Positions 1-8,070 of a DNA stretch of 64,000 bases are shown here, one piece after another. Both the position numbers and the translations under genes were made by a program. This DNA is from Segatella copri (GTDB taxonomy: Bacteria > Bacteroidota > Bacteroidia > Bacteroidales > Bacteroidaceae). Position 1 is the first letter of the stretch. Every line of letters begins with the position of its first letter. The DNA lies in assembly GCF_002224675.1 (NCBI RefSeq), contig NZ_NMPZ01000004.1, positions 1 to 64,000 of the forward strand, given 5' to 3'. The notes below the pieces were generated by a model. It saw only the letters and a program-made list of their open reading frames with translations, made no database searches and was not told the origin of the DNA.

Positions 1-171
1 GAAAAACCTTGTATTTCCAGCCTCGCCGCCCTTGAAAGGCACCTGAAACGAAACGACCGATGCGACAGGAAGACGCAAAAAAAATGTCGGAAAAGGGAGC
101 GACAAAAAGGTGAAGAAACGAGAACTTCCCTTCAGCTCCTGGAACCGCAAATAAATTTAATTCAAGGCTAT

Positions 172-387
172 ATGACAACAAACATCAATATAACACAGAC
201 TTGGTGGAGATTACTCTCCGCAGTCGGCTCAACCCTCATCACTTTGGTGGCTTGGTTGGGATATATGGCTCTCTGCATAGTCGGTGAAGTCATATTGGGA
301 ATTGTGAAGTTCATCTTCGGCATCATCATAGCAATATTCTCGGTGGCGGTGCTGATTGGGACTTTCATTTGGTTATTGACACTTTAA
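172..387 (+). CDS. small two-helix membrane protein
   Basis: A 71-residue protein of unknown function. Residues about 17-35 and 37-65 are strongly hydrophobic and would form two transmembrane segments, so it is probably an inner-membrane protein. It is followed 12 bp later by another small gene on the same strand and then by pcfK and pcfJ, the usual neighbours at the distal end of Bacteroidales conjugation operons, so a role in the conjugative element is likely but unproven. The reading frame is open upstream to the window edge, but the upstream translation is highly basic and low in complexity, so the ATG at 172 is preferred. Confidence 0.55.
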   Translation: MTTNINITQTWWRLLSAVGSTLITLVAWLGYMALCIVGEVILGIVKFIFGIIIAIFSVAVLIGTFIWLLTL

Positions 388-399
388 GCATACAAGAAT

Positions 400-624
400 A
401 TGGGAACAAAAAGACATTCAAAGACTGCATCACAGCAGTGCAGATATTATGAGGTGGACAACATCTTTGAGTATATGGTGGACACATACATCAATGGTAA
501 CATCACATCATTCAAGGACATCTACAGAGAGTTGAACAAGGACGCAAGACGTGATTTCGTGGACTTCATCTTCAACGAGGTGAACCCGAAATACACGATT
601 GAGCTAATCAAGCAAACCATTTAA
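400..624 (+). CDS. hypothetical small soluble protein
   Basis: A 74-residue protein that I do not recognise. It is charged, with no signal peptide or membrane segment; the C-terminal half is predicted helical. It sits 12 bp after the small membrane protein and 12 bp before the next small gene, so it is probably one cistron of a run of short accessory genes leading to pcfK and pcfJ. No function is assigned. Confidence 0.5.
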   Translation: MGTKRHSKTASQQCRYYEVDNIFEYMVDTYINGNITSFKDIYRELNKDARRDFVDFIFNEVNPKYTIELIKQTI

Positions 625-636
625 TGAGCAAGCGAT

Positions 637-876
637 ATGAACAGAAGCATTGAAGCGATACCTACATGGTCACTCTGCTACATCATCAATGGCGATGCAA
701 GCGGACTGACAGACGAGGAAATCCGTATGGTGGACGAAGCCATGCGCAAGAACAATATAGAGATAGTAAGTCCAAGATACAACGAGGACATGTGCACAGA
801 ACCTTACTTCAGCCATTATCCGTTCTTCGGACTGCCTACAGAAGTTGAGGACTGCGACATCATCTATCACGAGTAA
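637..876 (+). CDS. hypothetical small acidic protein
   Basis: A 79-residue acidic protein of unknown function with no membrane segment. It is tightly packed between the preceding 74-residue gene (12 bp gap) and pcfK (23 bp gap) on the same strand, which argues that it is a real member of this operon. Such short cargo ORFs are common downstream of the tra genes of Bacteroidales ICEs. An overlapping ORF at 666-848 in another frame is judged to be a shadow. Confidence 0.5.
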   Translation: MNRSIEAIPTWSLCYIINGDASGLTDEEIRMVDEAMRKNNIEIVSPRYNEDMCTEPYFSHYPFFGLPTEVEDCDIIYHE

Positions 877-899
877 CGAACCCTTTAACAACATCAGAT

Positions 900-1325
900 A
901 TGAACACTACGGAATATTTCAAGAGAACCATACAAGCCTATTTGGAGGAGCGTGCTATGGAGGACGAACTCTTTGCAGCCAAGTATGACAACCCCGACAA
1001 GAACATAGACGATTGCGTGACCTATATCCTTAATTGGGTACAGAAGAGCGGTTGCAACGGCTTTTGCGATGACGAGATATATGGGCAAGCCATCCACTAC
1101 TACGAGGAGAAGGACATCGAGGTCGGCAAACCTCTGAACTGCCAAGTGTCAGTCAACCACCACATCGAACTCACCGAGGAGGAGAAGGCACAAGCAAGAC
1201 AGGAAGCCATCCGCCAATATCAGCAAGAGCAGATGAACAAGATGCGTAACAGAGATACCGCCAAGCGCACCTCACAGAGAACGGAAACAGAAGTACACCA
1301 ACCATCATTATTCGACACGTTATGA
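900..1325 (+). CDS. pcfK: PcfK-like protein
   Basis: The 141-residue product resembles PcfK-like proteins, which occur next to PcfJ in conjugative elements of Bacteroidetes and Firmicutes; their molecular role is not known. The N-terminal 75 residues are helical and acidic, and a glutamine/arginine-rich charged region follows at about residues 94-130. The stop codon overlaps the pcfJ start by 4 bp (1322-1325), which implies translational coupling. Family assignment is by sequence character and context. Confidence 0.75.
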   Translation: MNTTEYFKRTIQAYLEERAMEDELFAAKYDNPDKNIDDCVTYILNWVQKSGCNGFCDDEIYGQAIHYYEEKDIEVGKPLNCQVSVNHHIELTEEEKAQARQEAIRQYQQEQMNKMRNRDTAKRTSQRTETEVHQPSLFDTL

Positions 1326-2599
1326 AACCAAGAACGAAATATCAGAAGCAAGTCGTAACCTCAAACAAGGGGTTACGACCTATCAAGGGAGCGCAAATGC
1401 AATGGGCATTCCGTGAATGTCTTGACCACTATGCCTTTCAGTTGAAGCACGGACAGACCACTTGCATGGACTGCGGACACACTTGGACTACGGACGAGGA
1501 TGCGGACAAATGTGTCTGCCCGAAGTGTAAGGCAAAGTTGGAAGTACAGCGCACCAAGCGACAGAAGGCAATGTCTTCTACCTATTTCAGCGTACTCACC
1601 GAGCGTAAGGGACTGCAACTCATGCGAGCATATCAGATGAAAGCCTATTACCGCAAGGGACAAAAGGCAGACATCTGTTGTTGGGAGGTGGCACGCTATT
1701 GGATGAACGAGAAAGGCAAGGTGGAGGTTATGGCACGCAAGCGCACAATGGGTATCTATATGGACACGTTCTGCTACGACTCCGACATTGAACTGCGCAG
1801 GGACAACACCACCTATCAGCATATTGCTTCATTTCCGGTCTGCCCCGATATGAAAGTCATTCCTCAGATATGGCGCAACGGCTTTGACGGAGCGTTTCAC
1901 GGCATCGAACCGCTTACATTGTTCAAGGCGATGCTGACAGACCACCGCATCGAAACGATGATGAAACAATGCCGTTACGGACACGTCCGCTACTTCATAG
2001 ACCACCCACGGCACTTGGAAACTTGTTGGAATGCCTACAAGATAGCCAACCGCAACCATTACCTTATTACAGACATCGGCAAATGGGCGGACTACATCTG
2101 TATGTTGGTAGAAATGGGCAAGGACATCAGAAGTCCACATTACATTTGCCCCGACAACCTTGAAGCCGAGCACGACAGAATATCCGAGAAAATCAGAGCA
2201 AAGAAAGAAAAGGAGCGCACCGAGGAGGAGATACGCAAGGCATTGAAGAACGAGGACAAATTCAAGGAAATGAAGAGCCGTTTCTTCGGTTTGATGTTCA
2301 CGGACGGCAATATCGTGGTGAGAATGCTTGAAAGCGTCAGGGAGCACGTTCTTGAGGGCAAGGCGATGCATCATTGTGTAGGCAGCGGTACAAACTACTC
2401 ACTCAATCCCGACTGCATCATCTTCTCTGCAAGAATAGCCGAACAAAGGGTTGAGACCGTGGAGTTTTCACTCGAACAGATGAAAGTTGTACAATGCCAC
2501 GGACTACAGAACAAGGACACCGAGCACCATGCCGACATCATCAACTTGGTGAACAGCAATGCAAGACTTATAGAGCAGCGTATGGTTGCAACGACATGA
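1322..2599 (+). CDS. pcfJ: PcfJ-like protein
   Basis: A 425-residue PcfJ-like protein. A zinc-ribbon-like set of cysteines lies near the N-terminus (C48, C51, then C66 and C69). The family's conserved block containing MHHCVGSG is at about residue 349, followed by the short beta-rich end typical of the family. PcfJ proteins are carried by conjugative elements, but their biochemical function is not established. The gene overlaps pcfK by 4 bp and ends before a set of stem-loops at 2611-2747. It converges with the minus-strand tra genes. Confidence 0.8.
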   Translation: MKPRTKYQKQVVTSNKGLRPIKGAQMQWAFRECLDHYAFQLKHGQTTCMDCGHTWTTDEDADKCVCPKCKAKLEVQRTKRQKAMSSTYFSVLTERKGLQLMRAYQMKAYYRKGQKADICCWEVARYWMNEKGKVEVMARKRTMGIYMDTFCYDSDIELRRDNTTYQHIASFPVCPDMKVIPQIWRNGFDGAFHGIEPLTLFKAMLTDHRIETMMKQCRYGHVRYFIDHPRHLETCWNAYKIANRNHYLITDIGKWADYICMLVEMGKDIRSPHYICPDNLEAEHDRISEKIRAKKEKERTEEEIRKALKNEDKFKEMKSRFFGLMFTDGNIVVRMLESVREHVLEGKAMHHCVGSGTNYSLNPDCIIFSARIAEQRVETVEFSLEQMKVVQCHGLQNKDTEHHADIINLVNSNARLIEQRMVATT

Positions 2600-2610
2600 A
2601 ATCCATAAGG

Positions 2611-2747
2611 GCGGAGCGATGAAAATTCGTTCCGCCACTTTCTTGAGCCGAGGAGCGGAAAAGAAAGTGGCAAAGAAACCGCCTTTTCCTTATCTGCGAT
2701 GCTTGCAAAGAACAAAGGACAGCCCCCAATAAAAAGGACTGTCCTTT
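2611..2747 (+). terminator. stem-loop series and terminator after pcfJ
   Basis: Three inverted repeats follow the pcfJ stop. The first has GGCGGA/TCCGCC arms (about 2611-2636). The second has 10-bp arms CCACTTTCTT (2635-2644) and AAGAAAGTGG (2661-2670). The third has 9-bp arms AAAGGACAG (2714-2722) and CTGTCCTTT (2739-2747). The last resembles an intrinsic terminator, possibly acting in both directions between the convergent operons. Confidence 0.55.
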
Positions 2748-2895
2748 ATTCATAAATCGTTTTTTTCTGTTCCTTGGGAGATAGTCCCATCTGGCGATTG
2801 ACACTTTTGCTTACTAATGCGGCATGATGCCGTCCTATGGATTCAGTGGCAAGCTGAGATTTTAGCCGTAGTCTTTCTTTTTCATTGGCGTACTC
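2746..2895 (-). pseudogene. ORF remnant between convergent operons
   Basis: A 49-codon open frame without a start codon, preceded directly by an in-frame TAA. It runs from 2895 down to a stop at 2746-2748 and has a protein-like, charged composition ending in KEQKKTIYE. It may be the C-terminal stump of a gene lost when the tra region was rearranged. It could equally be chance, because its end overlaps the terminator stem at 2739-2747. Confidence 0.25.
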
Positions 2896-2906
2896 TTAAT
2901 TTATTG

Positions 2907-3404
2907 TCAGAGGCGATACGACTTGAGACCTTCATCGAATGCAGCCTTGATTTCGGCTGCATAGGCATTGAAGTGTTCGTTGATGATGTTATCCACATAA
3001 CTTGCAATGGAAATCTTTCCCTTGCCTACGATACTGACAAATTTAGTCACACGCTCATGAATGTCCTCGCTGATGCCAACATGTCTGCCATATCTTGCGG
3101 TAAAACCTGCATTTGCCATGAACTTACCGACATACTGCTCAGCACGCTCTTTCTCCATTCTGTCGATTGGCTCAAATTCACCCACATCATAATTCTCATA
3201 TGCTGCATCTTCATCAAAACACTCCTCCTTGTCGGAAATAGTTGACGATGTACGGTCTTGAAATGTCTCTTCAAGACAAGCGTCAATCTGTTTACCAACT
3301 TCCTCCATTGTCTCTTCATAATTTCTCATGAAAGCCTCATACAACTCCTTGGCATCTGTCGAAGTGAGTTGTCCTTTACCACAGTTTTTTGTTTTGTCTG
3401 CCAT
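2907..3404 (-). CDS. DUF3408 conjugation protein (TraB/TraC type)
   Basis: About 165 residues. The C-terminal 65 residues, with a conserved pattern around ISEDIHERVTKFVSIVGKG and a helical tail, resemble DUF3408, the family of TraB/TraC-like proteins encoded beside the ParA-type TraA in Bacteroidales conjugative transposons. Their role is unknown; the C-terminal region resembles a ribbon-helix-helix DNA-binding fold. The acidic N-terminal half is poorly conserved. An alternative start lies two codons upstream (3410). It is the last gene of the minus-strand cluster that begins with traA; traE and the later tra genes do not follow it. Confidence 0.65.
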   Translation of the reverse strand: MADKTKNCGKGQLTSTDAKELYEAFMRNYEETMEEVGKQIDACLEETFQDRTSSTISDKEECFDEDAAYENYDVGEFEPIDRMEKERAEQYVGKFMANAGFTARYGRHVGISEDIHERVTKFVSIVGKGKISIASYVDNIINEHFNAYAAEIKAAFDEGLKSYRL

Positions 3405-3486
3405 AATCATTTTTTTAATTGTTATACAAATTCTCTGCTATTGAAATACTTGTTGACTATTGAAAATCCAACCTCAACAGTTTTTG

Positions 3487-3654
3487 TCAGATACCTGACA
3501 TATGCAATTCCATCAACGCATCTATTTTGCGTTTAATAATCTTTGAGCGTTCTGCGATTTCAGCTTGTAGCTTTTCGCTGTCCATTTCCGAGAATATTTT
3601 GCCCACATGTGCAAATCTATCCTTTGTTGCATTGTTCTCTTCTGTTCTTTCCAT
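3487..3654 (-). CDS. small protein of the traA cluster
   Basis: A 55-residue protein of unknown function, mostly alpha-helical with a likely coiled segment. The start at 3654 is preferred over an upstream ATG at 3681 because AAGGAG lies 5 bases before it on the minus strand. The N-terminus (HVGKIFSEMDSEK) resembles the stretch HAGKVFHEMDGNQ of the upstream 216-residue protein, which suggests a short paralogous domain shared by the two genes. Confidence 0.5.
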   Translation of the reverse strand: MERTEENNATKDRFAHVGKIFSEMDSEKLQAEIAERSKIIKRKIDALMELHMSGI

Positions 3655-3673
3655 AATTCTCCTTATTAAATTG

Positions 3674-4324
3674 TTATACAAAGTCGAGGATATTGAAGTC
3701 CTCTATACTGTCTGACACCTTAAACTCTTTCTTTGGCTTGGAAATCTCTACAATCTTGTGAGTTTGCAAGTAGAAGGTGACGTAATCATGGATGTTCTTC
3801 TTGCACTCCTCGCTGTTCTCCATGAATTTCTCATAGAATTGGTTGCCATCCATCTCATGGAAAACCTTGCCTGCATGTCTTTTCTCCTTGTCCGTTGCTT
3901 TCGGTGCCTTGACGGTATTCACAGCTGCGTCAATGTCCTCAAAACTTGACCCTTTGGCTTGTGGCACATCGGCATCTTTCTTGTTGTCAGAATATTTCAC
4001 ACCAATATCTTCTATGCGAACATTCGTAAACACGTCATCAAGCTGTTCGTCAGAAATCCGTGCCGTACTCTTTGGAGAATCGTCAAATGTCACGTCATTA
4101 TCCGATACGGATATGGATTCTGTTTGTTTTTGTTCCGTTTCTTCTTTCTTCCGCAGTTGGGACACTTTGAAAAGACTTTTGCCTACAAGTGCCATCGGGT
4201 CGATGGGTGGCTTTTCCTCTTCTTCCTTATTGTTCGCAACTTCAAGGAGCAACTTGTTGTAAAAATAGATAGTCCAGACATTGAATGCAACCAAAACTAT
4301 CATGAATATACTTTCCATTGTCAT
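3674..4324 (-). CDS. membrane-anchored TraD-like protein of the tra cluster
   Basis: A 216-residue protein with one N-terminal transmembrane helix (residues about 4-23) followed by a long, acidic, low-complexity cytoplasmic region and a conserved helical C-terminus. Position between two DUF3408 genes, downstream of the ParA-type ATPase, matches the TraD (DUF4122-type) slot of Bacteroidales conjugative transposons; this name is inferred from context. AAGGAA precedes the start. The motif KVFHEMDGNQ near residue 150 recurs in the next small gene. Confidence 0.5.
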   Translation of the reverse strand: MTMESIFMIVLVAFNVWTIYFYNKLLLEVANNKEEEEKPPIDPMALVGKSLFKVSQLRKKEETEQKQTESISVSDNDVTFDDSPKSTARISDEQLDDVFTNVRIEDIGVKYSDNKKDADVPQAKGSSFEDIDAAVNTVKAPKATDKEKRHAGKVFHEMDGNQFYEKFMENSEECKKNIHDYVTFYLQTHKIVEISKPKKEFKVSDSIEDFNILDFV

Positions 4325-4343
4325 GCTTATTCCTTTTTATTTG

Positions 4344-4790
4344 TCATACATTCCAGTCATCTATCTCTTTTCTCAGCAAGCCGTTGATTTCTTCCTGGTT
4401 CTCTTCAAGATGTCTCTCAAGAATAAGGTCGATATAACCACCAACTGTCAACTCATGCTTTGCGAGCACACTGACTATTCTTGAAATTCTCCTGTGTATC
4501 TCACGGCTGATATAAACGCATTGACGAGTCTTTATCTCGTTTCGCTTGAAGAATGCCGAATCGTAACTTTCCGAAGAAGCCTTGGGAGGCTTGCGTGAAA
4601 TTGGCGACTTATCGGTCTGCGAGCATTGGGACTTCCTGATAACCTCTTCTTTCTCTTCAGTATCTTTCACTTGGGATTGGGAAGCTCCGTCAAGAATGGA
4701 TGCTGTTGTCGTGCCAATCTTGCTCTTGCCAATAGAGGCAATGAGCAGATTTTCATCTATTGCGTCAGTGTTGATTTTTCTGCTTACCAT
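4344..4790 (-). CDS. DUF3408 conjugation protein (TraB type)
   Basis: A 148-residue basic protein. After a variable N-terminal 85 residues comes a DUF3408-like C-terminus (YISREIHRRISRIVSVLAKH, then a helical end) that resembles a ribbon-helix-helix fold. It starts 5 bp after the traA stop, so it is co-transcribed. Proteins of this family accompany TraA in CTnDOT-like elements and are thought to act with it, perhaps in DNA binding or partition-like functions. Confidence 0.65.
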   Translation of the reverse strand: MVSRKINTDAIDENLLIASIGKSKIGTTTASILDGASQSQVKDTEEKEEVIRKSQCSQTDKSPISRKPPKASSESYDSAFFKRNEIKTRQCVYISREIHRRISRIVSVLAKHELTVGGYIDLILERHLEENQEEINGLLRKEIDDWNV

Positions 4791-4794
4791 AGGC

Positions 4795-5553
4795 TCATGT
4801 CTTTATGATTTCACAAATCTCGTCGGACAACTCCTTGATGCCACTCCCTCGCAACAGGTTTGGGTCTGATGGAAAGATGGTGGAACGGAACACTGCCTTT
4901 CTGTTCTCCGACAGCTCTCTTCTGAAACGTTTGCTGTCTGGCAGTCGTGTGTTGAGAACCGAATAGTCGAGAGACTTGAACATACCTTCATATACATCAT
5001 ACAAACTCGTGCGTTCTCGTTTGTCAACCATTGTCCAAAAGAAAGCAAGTTTCTTGGTGACCGACCAACCCTGTGTCAAAAAGTTGTCGTGGAACAACTG
5101 CATGAAGCTCATTGCGCTTTCTACAACAAAGCGGTCTGCGCTGACGGGTACAAAGATGTAATCCATCTGAGACAAGGTCTTCATGACGCCCTCACTTTTG
5201 ATAGTCCCAGGCATGTCAAAGAAGATGAAGTCAAGTTTAACCTCTGTTTCATTCAACACTGTCTCTGCGTCGTCAAGCGCATTGACAGCATTGCTTCTCG
5301 TTACGCTGAAGGACTTCTTGCCCAGCTTTTTGAAATGCTCACAGGCTTGCGCCTTGAAATAGGCGCTACTTTTGATGAGTTCCAGTTCCTCGTCTCGCAG
5401 GTCTGCAAGGTTGTATTGTGGCTCGTCACAGTCTATGACCGCCACATTGTAACCCTTGACATTGTGAAAGTAGTTGGCTACAAGAGCCGTGATGGTGGAC
5501 TTTCCTATTCCGCCTTTCTGTGTTGCGAACGCAACAAATCTTGTCTTACTCAT
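4795..5553 (-). CDS. traA: ParA-family ATPase TraA
   Basis: The 252-residue protein is a ParA/MinD-type ATPase. The deviant Walker A motif KGGIGKS is at residues 13-19, and Walker B-like FFDMPGT is at about residue 114. In CTnDOT-type elements this is TraA, the first gene of the transfer operon, encoded divergently from the mob genes, as here. A -7 box (TATCTTTG, 5607-5614 on the minus strand) lies about 55 bp upstream. Octamer repeats further upstream could be DNA sites for this ATPase or a partner. Confidence 0.85.
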   Translation of the reverse strand: MSKTRFVAFATQKGGIGKSTITALVANYFHNVKGYNVAVIDCDEPQYNLADLRDEELELIKSSAYFKAQACEHFKKLGKKSFSVTRSNAVNALDDAETVLNETEVKLDFIFFDMPGTIKSEGVMKTLSQMDYIFVPVSADRFVVESAMSFMQLFHDNFLTQGWSVTKKLAFFWTMVDKRERTSLYDVYEGMFKSLDYSVLNTRLPDSKRFRRELSENRKAVFRSTIFPSDPNLLRGSGIKELSDEICEIIKT

Positions 5554-5606
5554 ATCGTTAACTTTTTAAATTGTTGATTACTCGTTTCTATGATTTCCTG
5601 CCAATT

Positions 5607-5614
5607 CAAAGATA
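5607..5614 (-). promoter_or_regulatory. predicted traA promoter -7 box
   Basis: The minus strand reads TATCTTTG, an exact match to the Bacteroidetes -7 consensus TAnnTTTG, about 55 bp before the traA start. No convincing -33 TTTG was found at the expected spacing. Confidence 0.45.
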
Positions 5615-5697
5615 TGAACACTTTGATGTCCATGTCTATCGGTCATTGCTCCATTATGGAGACCTTGAACTGTTGCAATGCTTCATCATTTCCATAC

Positions 5698-5737
5698 GAC
5701 AGTACGACAGTGAATCAGTAAGTCTGTACGTCAGTGG
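5698..5737. repeat. five tandem degenerate octamers upstream of traA
   Basis: Five consecutive 8-bp units read GACAGTAC, GACAGTGA, ATCAGTAA, GTCTGTAC and GTCAGTGG, and a weaker sixth unit precedes them. The consensus is about GWCAGTAN. Regular 8-bp phasing without coding sense suggests a protein-binding array, for example a centromere-like site for the ParA-type TraA system or a relaxosome accessory site. Confidence 0.5.
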
Positions 5738-5909
5738 AGCATCATGGATGCAAAGAGACGCTGCAATAGTGACAGACTTATTCGTTGCTGCAAATGCTTG
5801 TTTCATCATATTTTCAAATCATTGGTTCAATGTTTGGCTGCAAAATAACAACGAAATTTCCGAAAAACAATGGTTTTCAAATCCTGTGGCAGCATGTTGC
5901 CGATAGTTG

Positions 5910-6340
5910 CAGTGGTTGTCTGGGGTAGCATTGTTACAAGGGCGCATTTTTAGCCGTAATTTTGCACCCGAAAGGCAAAGCAATGGATAGCGCATCCATA
6001 TCGTTCCGACAAGAACAAGGCTTGATGCTCCGCAAAGGACAGGATTTCCCGAACAGCTTCCATTCGGGATGGGACAGCTTCTTACGAAGGCTAACTTCAA
6101 TCCACCCTAAGCGGATTTTTATGTCCTCAAAGACATAGCAAGGTATGTTTTGAGTTACTCAAAACCTTTGGAGTTACTCTCCGTAACATCGTGCCAGCGA
6201 GTGAAGAAGAAAAGTTCCTTTTCATTCTTCCGAGCGCAGCCGATGTTCGAGGGTACCTCAAAGACCTTGCCCTGCCGGGTTGGTAGCCTCTCCGAAGTCG
6301 GGCTCCCCATGTTCCAATCTGACGATAGTTTGTGCAATTC
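5910..6340. other. traA-mobA intergenic region, candidate oriT
   Basis: This 822-bp gap between the divergent traA and mobA genes has no convincing gene. It contains several inverted repeats: ATGTC/GACAT (6121-6136), a perfect palindrome GTTTTGAG-TTA-CTCAAAAC (6147-6165) and GGAG/CTCC (6170-6182). The nonamer GAGTTACTC occurs at 6152-6160 and again at 6171-6179. In Bacteroidales elements oriT lies just upstream of the mob genes, so this is the likeliest place. The nic site cannot be identified from sequence alone. Confidence 0.45.
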
Positions 6341-6375
6341 CATCATTGCCATATGTACCACTTAATCCATTTTAT

Positions 6376-6795
6376 ATGAACACAGAAAGAAAACGAGGGG
6401 GACGAATCCCCAAGCTGAACCCGAAGTCGCACCATGTGATGCTTCGGTTCGACGATGACGAGTGGATGAAATTCCTCGTCATGTATGAGCAGACTGATGT
6501 GAAGGCGAAGGCTGTCTTTGCCAAGGCACGCATTTTCGGCGAGCCGTTCAAGGTGTTGCGTGAGGATAAGACGCTGGTGGAATACTACACCAAGCTTTCT
6601 TCTTTTCACTCGCAGTACCGAATGATTGGCAACAACTACAACCAGGTTGTCAAGGAACTCCGTTGTCATTTCTCAGAGAAAAAGGCGATGGCTTTGCTCT
6701 ATAAGCTGGAGAATTGCACCAGGGAACTGGTCTCTCTTACCCGTGAGATTGTTGAACTAACCCATAAGTTTGAGGAAAGATGGTCGCAAAGATAA
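6376..6795 (+). CDS. mobA: mobilization protein MobA
   Basis: A 139-residue basic protein whose early region (HHVMLRFDDDEWMKFLVMYE) and helical body match the MobA/BmgB-type relaxosome accessory proteins of Bacteroidales. These proteins bind oriT and assist the relaxase. The start at 6376 is chosen because an upstream extension to 6280 would run into the candidate oriT. The 3' end overlaps mobB by 16 bp, the arrangement expected for translationally coupled mobA-mobB. Confidence 0.8.
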   Translation: MNTERKRGGRIPKLNPKSHHVMLRFDDDEWMKFLVMYEQTDVKAKAVFAKARIFGEPFKVLREDKTLVEYYTKLSSFHSQYRMIGNNYNQVVKELRCHFSEKKAMALLYKLENCTRELVSLTREIVELTHKFEERWSQR

Positions 6796-8033
6796 GTTTC
6801 GGAAGTTCATTGTATGGCGCACTGGCATACAATGGTGAGAAGATTAACAAGGAAGAAGGAAAACTCTTAGCTACAAACAAGATCTTCGATGATTGTTCGG
6901 GAAAGACGAGCATCACCAACGCCTTGCGTGATTTCCAGCGATACCTTTCTCCGCATATAAGAACGGAAAAGCCTGTCGTGCATATCTCCCTGAATCCGCA
7001 TCCTGATGATGTGCTGACGGATATGGAGATGGAGAACATCGCACGGGAATACTTGGAGTGCATGGGATATGGCAACCAGCCATACATGGTTTACAAGCAT
7101 GAGGACATCGACCGTCATCACATGCACATCGTGACCATCCGAGTGGATGAAAACGGCAAGTGTTTAGATAGCCGATACAACTACCATAGGAGCAAGGCTA
7201 TCACCCGTGACTTGGAGGAGAAGTACAATCTCCACAAGGCAGACCGCAAGCAACGCCAGGCAGACAATCCGCTCCGTAAGGTGGATGTAAGCCAAGGCAA
7301 TATGAAAAAGCAGGTTGCCAACACCGTGAAATCACTCTGCGCCACCTACAGGTTCCAGTCCTTGGGCGAATACCGTGCACTTCTTTCCTTATATAATATA
7401 TCCTTAGAGGAGGTCAGAGGCGAAGTAGGCGATCGTGAGTATCATGGTTTTGTCTATTCTGCCACGGACGGACAGGGCAATAAGGTTGGAAATCCTTTCA
7501 AGGCTTCCAAGATTGACAGGTCTGTCGGTGCGGAGGCGATAGAAAAGCGGTTCGCTTATTCTGCCAAGAAGTTCAAGGAGGACAAGAAACTCTCCGAGAT
7601 GACTCGTCATAGCGTGGAAGCTGTCTTGAAGCAGACGTACCATAAGGATAAGTTCGTTGAACTGCTGAAAGCAAAGGGCATTGATGTCGTTTTCCGCCAT
7701 ACAGCTGACGGCCGTATCTACGGAGCAACATTCATTGACCACCGCACCCAAAGCGTTTTCAATGGTTCAAGGCTTGGAACGAATCTTTCTGCCAATGCCC
7801 TGCAGGAGCACTTCACCTTGCCTTACGAGAATGTGCAGCCGATACCGCTTACCATCCCGAAGGAAGATGGCACAATGCCGGAACAGGAATATCATGGTTC
7901 TGGCTTGTTCGATGAGTACGGCAGCGGTCTTGGACTTATGGCAGGGAATGGTTCTTCTAACGAAGCACAGGAAGCAGCATTCGATAGAGAGTTACGCAGA
8001 AAGAAAAAGAAGCGAAAAGGGAGAAACCTTTAA
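6780..8033 (+). CDS. mobB: relaxase MobB (MOBP family)
   Basis: A 417-residue relaxase/mobilization nuclease. The N-terminal domain carries a conserved block at residues 107-116 (HEDIDRHHMH), matching the metal-binding HxD...HxH motif of MOBP-type relaxases. The enzyme would nick oriT and attach covalently to the transferred strand; the catalytic tyrosine is probably one of those near the N-terminus (Y12 or Y17). The C-terminal 30 residues are very basic. It sits between mobA and the coupling protein gene mobC. Confidence 0.88.
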   Translation: MVAKISFGSSLYGALAYNGEKINKEEGKLLATNKIFDDCSGKTSITNALRDFQRYLSPHIRTEKPVVHISLNPHPDDVLTDMEMENIAREYLECMGYGNQPYMVYKHEDIDRHHMHIVTIRVDENGKCLDSRYNYHRSKAITRDLEEKYNLHKADRKQRQADNPLRKVDVSQGNMKKQVANTVKSLCATYRFQSLGEYRALLSLYNISLEEVRGEVGDREYHGFVYSATDGQGNKVGNPFKASKIDRSVGAEAIEKRFAYSAKKFKEDKKLSEMTRHSVEAVLKQTYHKDKFVELLKAKGIDVVFRHTADGRIYGATFIDHRTQSVFNGSRLGTNLSANALQEHFTLPYENVQPIPLTIPKEDGTMPEQEYHGSGLFDEYGSGLGLMAGNGSSNEAQEAAFDRELRRKKKKRKGRNL

Positions 8034-8070
8034 TCATATTATCAAGGTATAACTTCAAAACAGAAAAACA

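Noticed and set aside
5571-5906. A plus-strand ORF of 111 codons upstream of traA.
   Set aside because: Its middle is just the translation of the octamer repeats, it lacks a ribosome-binding site, and it runs through the traA promoter.
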